DNA of 64,000 nt. It comes from Amphiduros pacificus (Eukaryota > Annelida > Polychaeta > Phyllodocida > Hesionidae). Shown piece after piece: positions 29,593 through 41,094 of this stretch. The position numbers and the translations under genes are program-made. Each line of letters starts with the position of its first letter. Position 1 is the stretch's first letter. The notes below the pieces were generated by a model. The model was not told where the DNA came from, searched no databases, and saw only the letters and a program-made list of their open reading frames with translations. The stretch is taken from positions 9,774,001-9,838,000 of the forward strand of contig OX439010.1 of the NCBI GenBank assembly GCA_949316495.1. The letters are read 5' to 3'.

Positions 29593-31688
29593 GTTCCCCA
29601 TATACACCTCTGCTAGTCCTTAACTTCTTATTTCTCACCAGAACTGCAGGTGCACCTTTGCCCACTGCAGACACATCCCTCGACACACAGGCGGGGTTTC
29701 TTAGCCCCTGGACATGCCTCAGCACACTTAGCAGGGAGAGTGTTTTTTCAGGGCAGAGTGACCCCCCTACCATACATCACTTTCTTCTGATAGCCGATGA
29801 CTGCCATGTGTAAGCAGACACCTTCGGAGCGTGTTTAGATGGGTCCTTCAAAAAATAATGCCTTGTCATAACAGATAATGTGAACATTGACATTGATTGA
29901 ACTTTGTGATGGAAGAGCTTGGGCATCTGTCTCAAGGCAATCTTCCTGCGAAATGGTTGACAACAAATATGGCTCGTAGCAATCTTTCACTACTTGCTGT
30001 TTGCTCTTTGCTGGTCTTTTTGACCACAGTTTTTGTCAAATGTTAATTACCAAATGGCAAAAGGGACTTCTTTGTGTTGAAAAATATTCTACACATGATA
30101 ATTTTATGCTTATGCAATTAACTTTTTACACATTTAATTTGATGGTTGTAAGTAATTAAAAAAAAAATGCTCATTAAGTTGTAACTGATGCATCCGGTTA
30201 AAAGGTCAGAGAAAGAATGATATGATATTGCAAACATTGCACATCGTTTTATGCACAATTTTACATATCATGTTTGCAGAACTCATTTCTTATAAGTTAA
30301 GATTTAGAAGTAGGTCAATTAAACACAATGCCCTATACAATTTCAAAAGTAATATCTTTTTTTTCAATAAAAGTTTTGTGGATTTTGAGAGCAGTCCTCT
30401 AAGCAAATATGATTAAAAAATATCAATAAGGAAGTTTTGCATGGAATATGGGTTATACTCTTGTTATCTCTGTAATATGTATAGTATTTCCAAGTATGAG
30501 AAATTAAAACCACTACTATTTCATTAGAAAAGTTTCTGTAAAGTTTGGTAGAGAATAATATCTTAACCTTTTTTGAAATAATAATTGTCATAAAATGAAT
30601 ACCGCAAAATACTAATTGTAAATCGGATGTCAAATATTTGCCGAATCAAGCCTGCATATCCTCCTTGTGGAAGCCACTATTAGTTAGGGGAATTTGATAG
30701 CAGAAGTTAAATCACTTTGAAAATTACCAAGAAATATTATGTATTAGATCTTTATTAAAGTAACCCCGGTTTCATGAGATGCAAAGGGTTTTTAGTGAAA
30801 AGGATAATATTCTAATGGATCAAATTTGCAATCAACATGAACTTGATGAAATTCCTTTAATTTAGAAAATTGATTTGACGACAACAACAAATCAAAGTCA
30901 AAGGGAAGGGAGAATGGTATTGGGTTGGGTGACACCAAATAAACAAGGTGCATTGACAGAGAAATTTGAGTAAACATGGCAACTTTTTCAAGTCTTGTGA
31001 CATGTAATGCAGAAGCTGTTTGTTGTATAATCTCTGTATTAAACACATCGAATAATTGGCACCTTGACAATTACTGTAAACTGCATAATTTTGCCCTGCT
31101 TGGCCATATTTTATTTCTGACAGAGTAATCAATATTAAACTTAAAAGAGTTTTTTGGATTCTTCATTTCCCAGCTGAATAATATTTTGTCTGAAATCATC
31201 AAATTATAAATGTCATTCTGTTTATGTTTTTCGCGTTTATTTAATTATTTAATTGCAAGAAAATTATCAGACTTTACATTGAAGCCAGAAATCCAGGCAC
31301 ATGTTCCTCCAGCTCCCTTTATGTGGTGTGACATGTGAAATTTGTGGAACTATCCAACCAGAAAATATCCATCATTACAGAATATTGGACAATATTGGGC
31401 ATTAGTTTTCTTCAAAATATCTGCACGGTCTTTTGCCTGAAGTAATTTTCGCGCATGGATATATAGATACACAGATAGCTATATAATAATATTCAGCCAT
31501 TTTGTTTGGAAAACTGATTGGACTTGAAACTTAAAAAAATTGCTAAAATCAAGAATTATATTTGATTCATTAATTCCATTCTATCCAGAATTTGCCAACA
31601 TAAATCTTCGTGACTACTAGGACTAATCATTTGTTTTCCTGGACTGCGGAATAAATTGTTTAAATTCATAATCATGTGCATTACAGTC
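29593..31688. other. AT-rich sequence with no gene seen
   Basis: Frames of 85-92 codons at 29556-29813, 30364-30633 (minus), 30792-31070 (minus) and 30857-31132 (minus) show no domains. A short poly-A run lies near 30160. Confidence 0.45.
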
Positions 31689-31863
31689 GATGACAACAGA
31701 GCTGCAGGCGACAACAGAGCTGCGGTTTCATTTTCAAAGCATTTTAAGTGCATCTGCACTTACAGAAATATTCTCTTCTCGTTGTCTGACACATACATGT
31801 ACCAACAAGTTTGATAAACTACATCGCAGCTTTGTTGTCGCTAGCAGCAGCTCTGTTGTCGTC
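31689..31863. repeat. Inverted pair of minisatellite dimers with a central palindrome
   Basis: The left arm (31689-31728) has two plus-orientation copies of the GA(C/T)GACAACAGAGCTGC unit. The right arm (31816-31863) carries the same two-unit structure in reverse complement (AGCTCTGTTGTCGTC, and GCAGCTTTGTTGTCGC). Between them lies a short palindrome AAGTGCATCTGCACTT (31746-31761). The unit is the same as in the 20-copy array at 32544-32904. The arms agree at roughly 85%. Confidence 0.85.
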
Positions 31864-32543
31864 GCCTGAAAATGTACAGTGAGGTCAAAATGGCTTGGGG
31901 GCAAAATGGTTTGCCGTCACTACATTGTCAAGGAACAGCAACACCTGAGAACAGACAAAATGACGTCATAATAAACGGATTAAGTCAGAACCATATATGG
32001 TTGCCATCGTTACTGGTGGTGGACATGAACGCCTCTCTCACCCTTTTCAGGGGTTAACAAAGTTGGTGTAAACGTTTTGCTTTGAAAACAATATTCATAC
32101 TTGCCTCAAGAATATGAATTGCTAAACGAAAAAGGATCAGTATGTCTGGACCTCAACATGAAATCACATTTTTATCTTGAAATAAATGCATCTATAATGT
32201 ATGTCAAATATGGCGATATCATGAGCTTTTACTATTCTCCTCTGACTGTTGATAGATCCTGACTGTTTGCTCTTATTTTGTGGTAAGAATAACCAAAGCT
32301 GGTCAAGAAGAAAGATGAAAGATTTGACATGACTATTTATCTTTTTTAAAAATACAAAATGAAATTTGTATCATATGAGGTGTTTTCTGAGAAACAGTCA
32401 TCAACATATTTAAGTATTGGTGAATGCTTGGCTCTAAGCAACCACACCCACAGACATTTATGTGCCACAATGCAAATCTATTATTACAAACACATATACA
32501 GGTTACACAGCCCTTCTCACTGAATCATACTCTGCTTGCTATA
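31864..32543. other. Spacer between inverted pair and 18-bp array
   Basis: No gene seen. The plus frame that runs through the next array starts at 32424, but its unique first 40 codons have no recognisable motif. Confidence 0.5.
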
Positions 32544-32904
32544 GGCGACGACAATAGAGCTGCGGACGACAAGAGAGCTGCGGAAGACAAGAGAGCTGTG
32601 AACGACAACAGAGCTGCGGACGACAAGAGAGCTGGGGACGACAACACCACTGCGGACGACAAGAGAGCTGCGGACGACAATAGAGCTGTGAACGACAACA
32701 GAGCTGCGGACGACAAGAGAGCTGCGGACGACAACAGAGCTGTGAACGACAACAGAGCTGCGGACGACAAGAGAGCTGCGGACGACAATAGAGCTGTGAA
32801 CGACAACAGAGCTGCGGACGACAAGAGAGCTGCGGACGACAACAGAGCTGTGAACGACAACAGAGCTGCAGATGACAACAGAGCTGCAGAGGACAACAGA
32901 GCTG
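32544..32904. repeat. Minisatellite, 18-bp unit, 20 copies, with 54-bp higher-order repeat
   Basis: The unit is GACGACAACAGAGCTGCG. Twenty units can be counted, and the centre and right part follow a three-unit block (AATAGAGCTGTG, AACGACAACAGAGCTGCG, AAGAGAGCTGCG types) repeating at 54 bp. As 18 is a multiple of three, each frame encodes one fixed hexapeptide: DDNRAA-type on plus, SSAALL and RPQLCC types on minus. Long open frames (up to 168 codons) therefore exist on both strands. No initiation context, splice signal or family match supports any of them. Related units occur inverted at 31689-31863. Confidence 0.97.
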
Positions 32905-33453
32905 CGTGCTGTGATGTGGATCTTTGTTGATCACAGTTATACCCCAGAAAAAAAATTCCCGTCTAGGCGACCTTCTATCCACTCAAGAACCGATTCACTT
33001 GGTTCTTGGTATGGCTACACTGCACCCCAGGCATAGAAAAATGTAACTGAACCAATTTACATCGCCCTGTCACAATGATTTGGTTGTTCTGAGATAAGTA
33101 GACTCTCAGATATATTCAAGTATATCTCAATGAACATGACAGACAGTTTATATTGAAAAGGTCTTTTTGTGTAATATAGCAAAATCAATTATTTTCCTTT
33201 TTTTTTGGACCAAGCAAATGAGGCATGTTGCTAGTATTGTGTAATATTTCAAGATGTTGGATTAGATCAAAACAAGATTAGAATACTTGGATTTTGGGCA
33301 GGGTAGATAACCTTTATGATTTACCATGGACATCAAAATATAGTTTATTGAATGTTTTGGGAAAGAGGGAGAAAAGTAGTTTAAACCAGGGCAAATCCAT
33401 GGGTTTGTGATTAAGACAGAGAAAAACACATTTATCATACCTAACCATCTGAT
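32905..33453. other. AT-rich spacer with no gene seen
   Basis: Filler between two minisatellites. Nothing supportable. Confidence 0.5.
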
Positions 33454-34160
33454 CAGTGATTTAGGTCAGAGCAGAATGCTATATCAGTGATTTAGGTCAG
33501 AGCAGAATGCTATATCAGTGATTTAGGTCAGAGCAGAATGCTATATCAGTGATTTATGTCAGAGCAGAATACTATATCAGTGATTTAGGTCAGAGCAGAA
33601 TGCTATATCAGTGATTTAGGTCAGAGCAGAATGCTATTTCAGTGATTTATGTCAGAGCAGAATGCTATATCAGTGATTTAGGTCACAGCAGAATGCTATT
33701 TCAGTGATTTAGGTCAGAGCAGAATGCTATTTCAGTGATTTAGGTCAGAGCAGAATGCTATATCAGTGATTTATGTCAGAGCAGAATGCTATATCAGTGA
33801 TTTAGGTCAGAGCAGAATGCTATATCAGTGATTTAGGTCAGAGCAGAATGCTATATCAGTGATTTAGGTCAGAGCAGAATGCTATATCAGTGATTTAGGT
33901 CAGAGCAGAATGCTATTTCAGTGATTTAGGTCAGAGCAGAATGCTATATCAGTGATTTAGGTCAGAGCAAACCCTTTGATTGGTTATATAAGTAAAAGGA
34001 AACCCTTTGATCAGTTATTTAAGCCATGGCAGGACACTTTGATGAGCAAAATAGGACAGGGCAAACCCCTTTGATGACTGAATTCTTACAGAGCAGAACA
34101 CTTTGATCAGTGATTTCGGACAGAACAAAACACTTTGATGAGTATTTAAGGTTTCCTCTC
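33454..34160. repeat. Minisatellite, 31-bp unit, about 17 copies plus a degenerate tail
   Basis: The unit is CAGTGATTTAGGTCAGAGCA followed by GAATGCTATAT. The homogeneous part is 33454-33970. Two marker sites vary between copies (GGTCAGAG/TGTCAGAG and CTATATC/CTATTTC), so local duplication blocks can be traced. From 33971 to about 34160 diverged copies carry AACCCTTTGAT / AACACTTTGATCAG, an older variant of the same array. Confidence 0.96.
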
Positions 34161-34479
34161 ATGTTTTGAGAGCAGTGGTGAGCAGGTGCCCTAGATAAAT
34201 TAATTCACAGGATACCACCTGTTAGACAGTAGCTAAATTGTGCGAGCATAAATCCTTTGAGGCGGTACCACCTTATTGTTTTTCTCCACCACAAAACCCC
34301 CATTAAAGCAAGTCCCTCTGGTAATATATGAAATGCTTCCAAGAAAAGGGGGTTGTGGTCAGAATCTGAAATGGAAGTTGAGAAATTTCAGGAGGTTAGG
34401 CAGTCTAGAATTGGGGACACGTAGCAGTAGTGATCACCAATGTATTATCCCATCTACCAAGTCCCTGCTCACTCAATAA
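34161..34479. other. Spacer with no gene seen
   Basis: One 67-codon frame (34276-34479) without recognisable features. The sequence is mixed in composition and leads into the next island. Confidence 0.45.
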
Positions 34480-35110
34480 TGCATGCGCAGTGCACTAAAC
34501 TCAAAATGAGCCAATCACCGTAATTTGAAGACGTGCTAAAAGCTCTCATCCCTGAGCTCTCGAGAGGACCATGACCCGACGGCCCCACGATGCCAAGGCG
34601 GCCCGCCACACGGCGAGGTGGGCTGCTCTGAATAAAACATCCACCAACAAATACCGCCTGCTGTATCTAGAGAGACCTGACTTAGACTCAAGCAAAAATG
34701 GCCAAAACAGTCCCCTAAAGCATCTGTGTAAACATCTCGGAGAAGCCAAACAAGTAGTTAATGTTTGTTGTTATTAGTGCTCTTATTTCTAATTAATGTT
34801 ATTGGTGGTAAAAAGCACTAATGGTGATAAACTGCAAGGTCCACCTGGGACTTGACGGGCACCCAGCCACTACACTTGATATGATTACAGCCGCAGGACT
34901 GATGGAGGACCAGTCTGAAGCTGGCAGTGACTCACACAGCCAGCCCAGCACTTTGGGTCACCTGGCCAGTTGTTGAAACAGAAAACTCAGGTGTGATACT
35001 AGCCTCAATGACACAGACCACATCTGTCGGCTATGTGCTAGACTCACCAGGAAATTGGATTCCGAGGCATAAAAGTCAGGTTCACTTTGCAGTCTTGTTA
35101 CATACATAGA
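34480..35110. promoter_or_regulatory. GC-richer island with homeodomain-like sites
   Basis: Complex CG-containing sequence (notably 34560-34625) followed by TCTAATTAATGTTATTGG near 34787, a cluster of TAAT cores. Opposed 67-68-codon frames overlap at 34546-34777, which is more typical of GC-rich non-coding DNA than of an exon. Candidate cis-regulatory element. Confidence 0.28.
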
Positions 35111-37100
35111 AGGTACAAAGACATCACAAAACGGACGGCTTCTATTGATATGATATATTGTATTTCATGATTCCACAAGTCTCTTATTTCTAATAGTCAG
35201 ACTCTTTAGCATCCATATTCATCTTCAACTTTATATACATGTTTAGATTAAAATTCAGTTTATATGTTTATATGTCATGAAAAATATCCATAATTGGTTT
35301 CTACAGGAGTTGCAAATTATCCTGTGGAAATCAATCTATATAGTATCGGATTTTGTGAGCAGACAGATTTCATAAATGTTGTTGTTATTTCATATCAAAT
35401 AACATACCACATATATATCTTGGTACCATCATATCGTTATCATTAAAATCTATACTTACTCTTAGAAATATTGGTTTTGCTGGGATTTTTAGATTTCTAA
35501 GAAATGTCTTTTCTTGCATTATAACAAAATACATTTTTTCTATATTTGCACATAAAAATGTTCTAATATCAAACTACCCCCCTCAACTTTGATTGACTTT
35601 GTTTTATTCCTCTAAATTGGGGTTTTAAGGGAAGTTCGCTAACCTAGTTATGATCTTTGATGCCATCCCTATTTGTCTTTCACATGGTCTCTCACATTCT
35701 CACAACTTACTTGAAAAATATGTTCTAATTCCTTGATTTTAGCAACTTTGTGTTATTAATCTTAATTTTGTGTGGGTTAAAACTGTCTTCACTGTCAATT
35801 TATGTATATTTATGTCTCCAACAGTCAAAATTGACTCTTGAAATCTAATCTCAGGATGGATTTCTTATAAGATTGTCTCAAGATAATGCCAATATTCTAA
35901 ATCTAATCAAACAAGGTCTAGTCATATTGTAGATTGCACTAGATAGAATAGATCACAAAAATATTCCAGGGAATAAAGGTTTTAAAAATGCAATGACTGA
36001 CATAATAAAATTACAAAATAGCTAGATTAGCGATATTTCATGTTCCTCTTTGTACTTAAATCTGCTTAAAGAACTTAATTTATATTGAAAGATGATAATG
36101 CTGGATTCACATCATGTCAATGTAATTAACATTTTTATTTTGTGTAACAATAGATTTTTGTCTCATTTTGTATTCCGATAATCAAATGAACAAAACAAAT
36201 GAGATTTGGTAATTTGAGCCAGGGACATGAGTTAGGAGAACATGTAGGCGATGACAAGTTTCAAGAGGATGTTCTCCATCATCTCCATTTCTTGTCAAGA
36301 ACGGAATATTAATACTCAGATGTGAGTAGGTTTTTTTGTATCTGTCTTGACCAAAGTTCATATTAGACAAATTGAAATATAATCTCATTGGAAAGGTCTA
36401 ATGGTTGAAATACGATAAACTTGATAATTTTGTCTCACGTTGAACTTGGCTGATTCTCTTGCATGTTGAAATCTGGAGCACTTTTATGATTGAATTGAAA
36501 CTTAAAGACGTAAATGCATGTATCAGTTATTGAGATATAGAGATATGATCATATAAAATGCGAACTTTTTGGAGAAAGGCATATGAGGCAACCAAGGAGG
36601 TGTCTCCTTGTCATTCGGATATTATTTGAAGCAAAATCTTTCAACAGCCTTTTTCAGAATTTCACAGTATCATGATGAATTCCCAAATTGGTCTGTTTAA
36701 AATACGTCATGCATCATGACAACATGCAAATATGATGTCATGTGACCTCAAGACTATTTAAAAAAAATCCAATATGAATTTATTTTTACTTCACATTTAT
36801 CACACCTATCATTATCAACATGATGTCATTGTGCCTTATAATTTACATCCCAAATCAAAATGATGTAATGTCAACAGAGAGATTTCAAATAGATACTGGA
36901 GTCATTATATACCATGCAAGAAGACTAACATGGACCATTCCTTGACTGTATAAATAATTGGAAATATCTTTTATTTCGCATAGGTTTGTTGTATGAACAT
37001 GATAATGATAATTCATAATTAGGCTTTATGAAGTAGAAATAAAAAATGAGATGTTCAGTTGATTACTTCTTTCCGAAAATATTGGTAGTAATCTGATAAC
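35111..37100. other. AT-rich sequence with no gene seen
   Basis: Two kilobases of low-GC DNA with only one frame over 60 codons (36182-36388, minus). No repeat family recognised. Confidence 0.55.
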
Positions 37101-37460
37101 TCTCTCTCTCTCTCTTTCTCTTTGCTAGAGCACTAACCAGAATGTCATCCCTGCTCAGTGAGTAACTCGATGGTGGAAACAGCGAGATGGTTGGTATACA
37201 AGCAGCACCTCTCTGCTACTCTCTCTCTCTTTCTCTCTTTCTCTTTGCTAGAGCACTAACCAGAATGCCATCCCTGCTCAGTGAGTAACTCGATGGCGAG
37301 ATGGTTGGTATGCAGACAGCACCTCTCTGCTATTCTCTCTCTCTCTCTCTATATGCTAGAGCACTAACCAGAATGCCATCCCTGCTCAGTGAGTAACTCG
37401 ATGGCGAGATGGTTGGTATGCAGGCAACACCTCTGTGCTACTCTCTGCTAGAGCCCTGGC
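37101..37460. repeat. Compound tandem repeat: CT microsatellite plus unique module, about 3.2 copies
   Basis: Each copy holds a (CT)n stretch followed by TGCTAGAGCACTAACCAGAA, a CATCCCTGCTCAGTGAGTAA phrase, GCGAGATGGTTGGTAT and GCACCTCT. CTAGAG anchors lie at 37125, 37248, 37356 and 37448, so the spacing falls from 123 to 108 to 92 bp. The loss comes from an AACAG-type segment after copy 1 and from shorter CT tracts. A last partial copy ends near 37460. Confidence 0.92.
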
Positions 37461-38011
37461 CAATTTGCACCAAAATGAAAATGGCTTTTAATAAAGTTTG
37501 TGCTGCGTGGTTGATCACGACAGGTGAAATGATGTCTTAATGAGGTCAATATGTGCATACTTATGGGCTTATCTATGTCAACACCTCAAGGAATCTGGGA
37601 GGGTTTTGCTTGTTTGAACTATTTTATAAGGAAATCTTGTATCGTGTATTGCATGGAACTGCATGCAATGACTTATGGTTTACATATTAGTCAAATATGA
37701 ACTTGGCATATCAATTGCACAAAGGCAACCTAGAATACCAAATAAAAAGTTTATTTCTATCATGAAAAAGATGCACTCAAACATATTTCATTTGATAAGG
37801 CAGGATTATTTGCACAAACTACAAACAAGTCTTTTTCATTCAACATTAAATTTGGTGTCTTCAATGCGTTTGTAGGTAGGAGTCAATTTCGTAAAAAGTT
37901 AATTTGTGATTTAGTAGTTTATTTTGTTAATGCATTCCAAACAAACAAACCTATGTAGTCATCTTAAAATAATGTCAATCATCTATCTGGCAACACAGTT
38001 GGCAACAATCT
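37461..38011. other. AT-rich sequence with no gene seen
   Basis: A short duplication, ATCTATCTGG.(A/G)ACACAGTTGG (37980-38030), overlaps the SINE start. CAAACAAACAAACCTATGTAG at 37941-37961 resembles the SINE tail and right flank (ACAAACAAACTATGTGG). Confidence 0.5.
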
Positions 38012-38312
38012 ATCTGGTGACACAGTTGGTTAGAGCGCCAGCTTATTAGCACCAGTTCCTCTGTGGTGATCGTGGGTTCGATCCCCGGCCATGCCGAGAC
38101 TGAAATCATGATACAATTATACACATGAGCTGAAGCCTGTGTGTAAAGGGTTAACCCGTTGTTCTTGTAAATCTGTGACCGGGTGGGCTGTCATGTCAAG
38201 GACCTTCGACATGACAATTCATTGAGGCAGCAATATACCTGCTACAAGTAGGCTTCATCACGAAATGGCTGAAATAATGTTGAAAGTGATGTAAAACCCC
38301 ACACAAACAAAC
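38012..38312 (+). mobile_element. tRNA-derived SINE, plus-strand copy
   Basis: The head contains an A box, TGACACAGTTGG (38018-38029), and a B box, GGTTCGATCCC (38075-38085), the two internal promoter elements of RNA polymerase III, with spacing like that of a tRNA gene carrying an insertion (TTCCTCTGTGGTGATCGTG) in the anticodon arm to variable region. A body of about 180 bp follows, including a palindrome at 38189-38216. The tail is GAAATAATGTTGAAAGTGAT, then GTAAAACCCC and ACACAAACAAAC. It matches the minus-strand copy at 5970-6303 block by block. The promoter boxes are better kept here than in that copy. The tail resembles the 3' ends of widely reported mollusc SINEs, which is from memory and unverified. 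Confidence 0.92.
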
Positions 38313-39039
38313 TATGTGGCAAATACTATTTCAATGTCTATTTTTTGACATCTGGAAACGAAGGCAAATATTATTTAAAATTAAGATGGATAGAAAAATA
38401 ACAGTTTCATTATTCTGGGGGGGGGGGTATCTTTTGTTATGATGTTAATATTATTCATAACAATTATTATTCATTATAATAATATTATTTAAGATGGATA
38501 AGAAAGTATTTTCTTTATATTTAGAGGCTATCTTTTGTTATAATGCTATACCTTTTTTTCTTATTTTATTATACAGTGCTTAATCCATTTAATTTAAGTG
38601 GTTAATACTGCAAAACAATGATTTAGCAGAAATCATCCTTCAGAACAAAGGCCCTCAGGATATCTGAAATCCAGTTTGGTCGATTGTTGCACTATCTGAG
38701 ATTGATCACTGAAGCCTTGAACAGAATCCAACCGTGTCAGCAGCAGATAATTAAAAGTTGAGACAAAGTTTGAATATACATTGATAGAAAGCAATTCTTT
38801 CTACATTAAATTTACATGTGACTGCAGAGTTGCTATTTTGGCATGGTTGGACACACAATACGGTAAGAAACAAGGGATCTGGGAGAGTGTCTTGAGATTC
38901 TTGCTGTTTTGCTCCCGGCATTAAAACTGTGAGTTCTTTGCTGATTAGTCTCACTTGTATATACAGCCTGCTTTTTGTTCTTGTTTGATATTCAAGGCTA
39001 AAGGTAACCAGCATCTCTCTTGATTACTGACAGCCACAT
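38313..39039. other. AT-rich sequence with a small two-copy duplication
   Basis: AAGATGGATA(G/A) followed by TATCTTTTGTTAT(G/A)ATG occurs at about 38382-38443 and again at about 38493-38543; only the first copy carries a run of G (38418-38428). The 87-codon minus-strand frame at 38751-39014 is not recognisable. Confidence 0.55.
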
Positions 39040-39420
39040 CAGATTGGTAACTTAACATTGGAAGTTAATGTCAGTCGGATTGGTTACCTAACGTTGAAAG
39101 GGTTAATGTTATTCTGATTTGTTACTTAACGTTGAAGGTCACTGATATTCAGATTGGTCACTTAATGTTGATGGTTAATGATGTTCAGATTGATAATTTA
39201 ACGTCAGGGATTGACGATATTCAGATCGGTTACTTAACGTTTAAGGTGTATGATATTCAGATTTGTTACTCAGTGTTGAAGGTCAATGATATTTAGTTCG
39301 ATTACTTACGTTGAAGGTTAATGATTTTCAGATTGTTTAATGCTTAAAGTCAATTACCTATTTGGTAGTTAACATTGAAGGACAATTATATATTATGTTC
39401 TGATCAGTTAACTATGAAAT
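39040..39420. repeat. Degenerate minisatellite, about 36-bp unit, about 10 copies
   Basis: The unit is approximately TTACTTAACGTTGAAGGT.AA followed by TGATATTCAGATTGG. The copies are well diverged and differ in length by a few bases. Confidence 0.88.
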
Positions 39421-40475
39421 TGAATCATATAAGATAAATTGAAATATAATCTATTGTAGTATCATGGTGAAATATTTGCAATGCCATACACGTTCTTATT
39501 TATTGAAGGTCATGTTTACTTAAAAACATATAATATATTTCTTAGGGAATTTAACAAATGAAATAAACATGATTAATCTCCTCTGAATATGCTTTTTGCA
39601 AAATATATGATTGCAAATTTCAAATAATTATAATCAAATCACTCCTGTCAGTGGAATTCAAACAAACCAAATTTTTCTTTGACAAAAGGAGATACACAAT
39701 AAATATATCATTATGAAGCATCGCCAATATTCGATTTAACGAGATAATAGCAATGTTGGCCATCAATCATTTCACCAGCTCCTTTTTTTACAGCAACAAT
39801 TTTGTTTTGACATGGAATCCATTTGATTAGCAACTCTGCCATTTTTGCTCATTTACTGTGGCAATAGAAAGGTAGATATAGCTTTACGTGGCTTTAATTA
39901 GATCATATAGTTTGTTTTGGAATATCTGTTCCTCAGTATCATTATAATAGCCTGAACAAACAAACAGATTTGAATAGAAAACCGATGTCTTTGTTTATGG
40001 ATTATGCCAGTGATCATTTGATAATTAATTTTAGACAGAGAATCTTGGTATTCTGTGATTCGGTAGTATTAGATGACAAACGGTGAATGATTAGACAATG
40101 GCAGACAATGAGTTTTTGTTTACCATGGTAATATTAATCTCTCAATGAATTGATTTGTGGGTCTTGAACGTTACTTTTTTTGGAAACCATTATAAACATG
40201 CTATATCCAGAGCTGAATGAAGTGCGTGATGAACTAGAAAAAATGATCAGTGAGAGCTGAATTCTCTTACACCAGGATGAATTCTCCTTCATATTAAATA
40301 GAACCTCCACACCTAAACCTAAATCTTCAACTTAATGTAATTAATGGAAAGCCCTCTCCACCTTTAAGGTCAAAACGTTTCTTTTGTAACTATTTATCGG
40401 ACAGAGCCCTCTGAAAAGAAATAACCATTTCACGGATCTGACCCAGATCCATGGACTTCAAAAGACTAATTTATC
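39421..40475. other. AT-rich sequence with no gene seen
   Basis: Low-GC filler. No frame above 60 codons and no repeat family recognised. Confidence 0.55.
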
Positions 40476-40552
40476 ATAATTTTTATATCGCCATCTACTT
40501 AATAATACAAAAATCATTTTTACATCGCTATCTGCTTAATAATACGAAGATA
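40476..40552. repeat. Two-copy tandem duplication, about 37 bp
   Basis: ATTTTTATATCGCCATCTAC then TTAATAATACAAAAATC is followed by ATTTTTACATCGCTATCTGC and TTAATAATACGAAG. Four to five substitutions separate the copies. Confidence 0.85.
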
Positions 40553-40845
40553 AATATGAAATATGAAGATTTTGTTTTTAATGTATTATATTTTATATTT
40601 TCTACGTTTGCAAGAAAACAATTCAATTCGATATATTTATTTATGTGTTAAGGGGCCTGTCCGTGACAATCACACGTCATTTTTTAATATGGTAGATCAC
40701 TACGATATGATGCTGAACGGCTTTCTTGACAAACATGCTCTTTTTAAAGAAGGCAATATTTTCCTGAGGTAACCAGCACATTACATCACAGAAAAAAGTT
40801 CACACAAAAGCTAACCTTTAAATTGAGAAAAGAATATAAAATGCC

Positions 40846-40900
40846 CAGGGAAATACATAGAATTCTTTACTAAAGAATTCTTAATCTAATTATTTCCCTG
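40846..40900. repeat. Nested 55-bp palindrome
   Basis: Outer arms CAGGGAAATA (40846-40855) and TATTTCCCTG (40891-40900) are perfect reverse complements. Inside them AGAATTCTTTA (40859-40869) and TAAAGAATTCT (40871-40881) form a second perfect pair around a single C. It could form a hairpin or cruciform, or be the remains of a very short fold-back element. Confidence 0.92.
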
Positions 40901-41094
40901 AACTGGTGGAATAAAAACAAAAATTACTGTTTGCGTTATTGATATCCTTCTGCATGATTTCCGGGGCACATCCATGCCATACTTAAATGACCAACCCTCC
41001 CTAGCAACCCAATTCAATGATTTGTTTAACTTGGTAAGGTTATGTAGGGAAATCAATATTGTAAATGTTCTGCATGTCAATCCGCTTTCACCCG

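Noticed and set aside
38012-38095. Genuine tRNA gene
   Set aside because: The A and B boxes are present, but the anticodon arm to variable region is enlarged, the acceptor stem does not close, and a SINE body and tail follow. The same structure recurs at 5970-6303.
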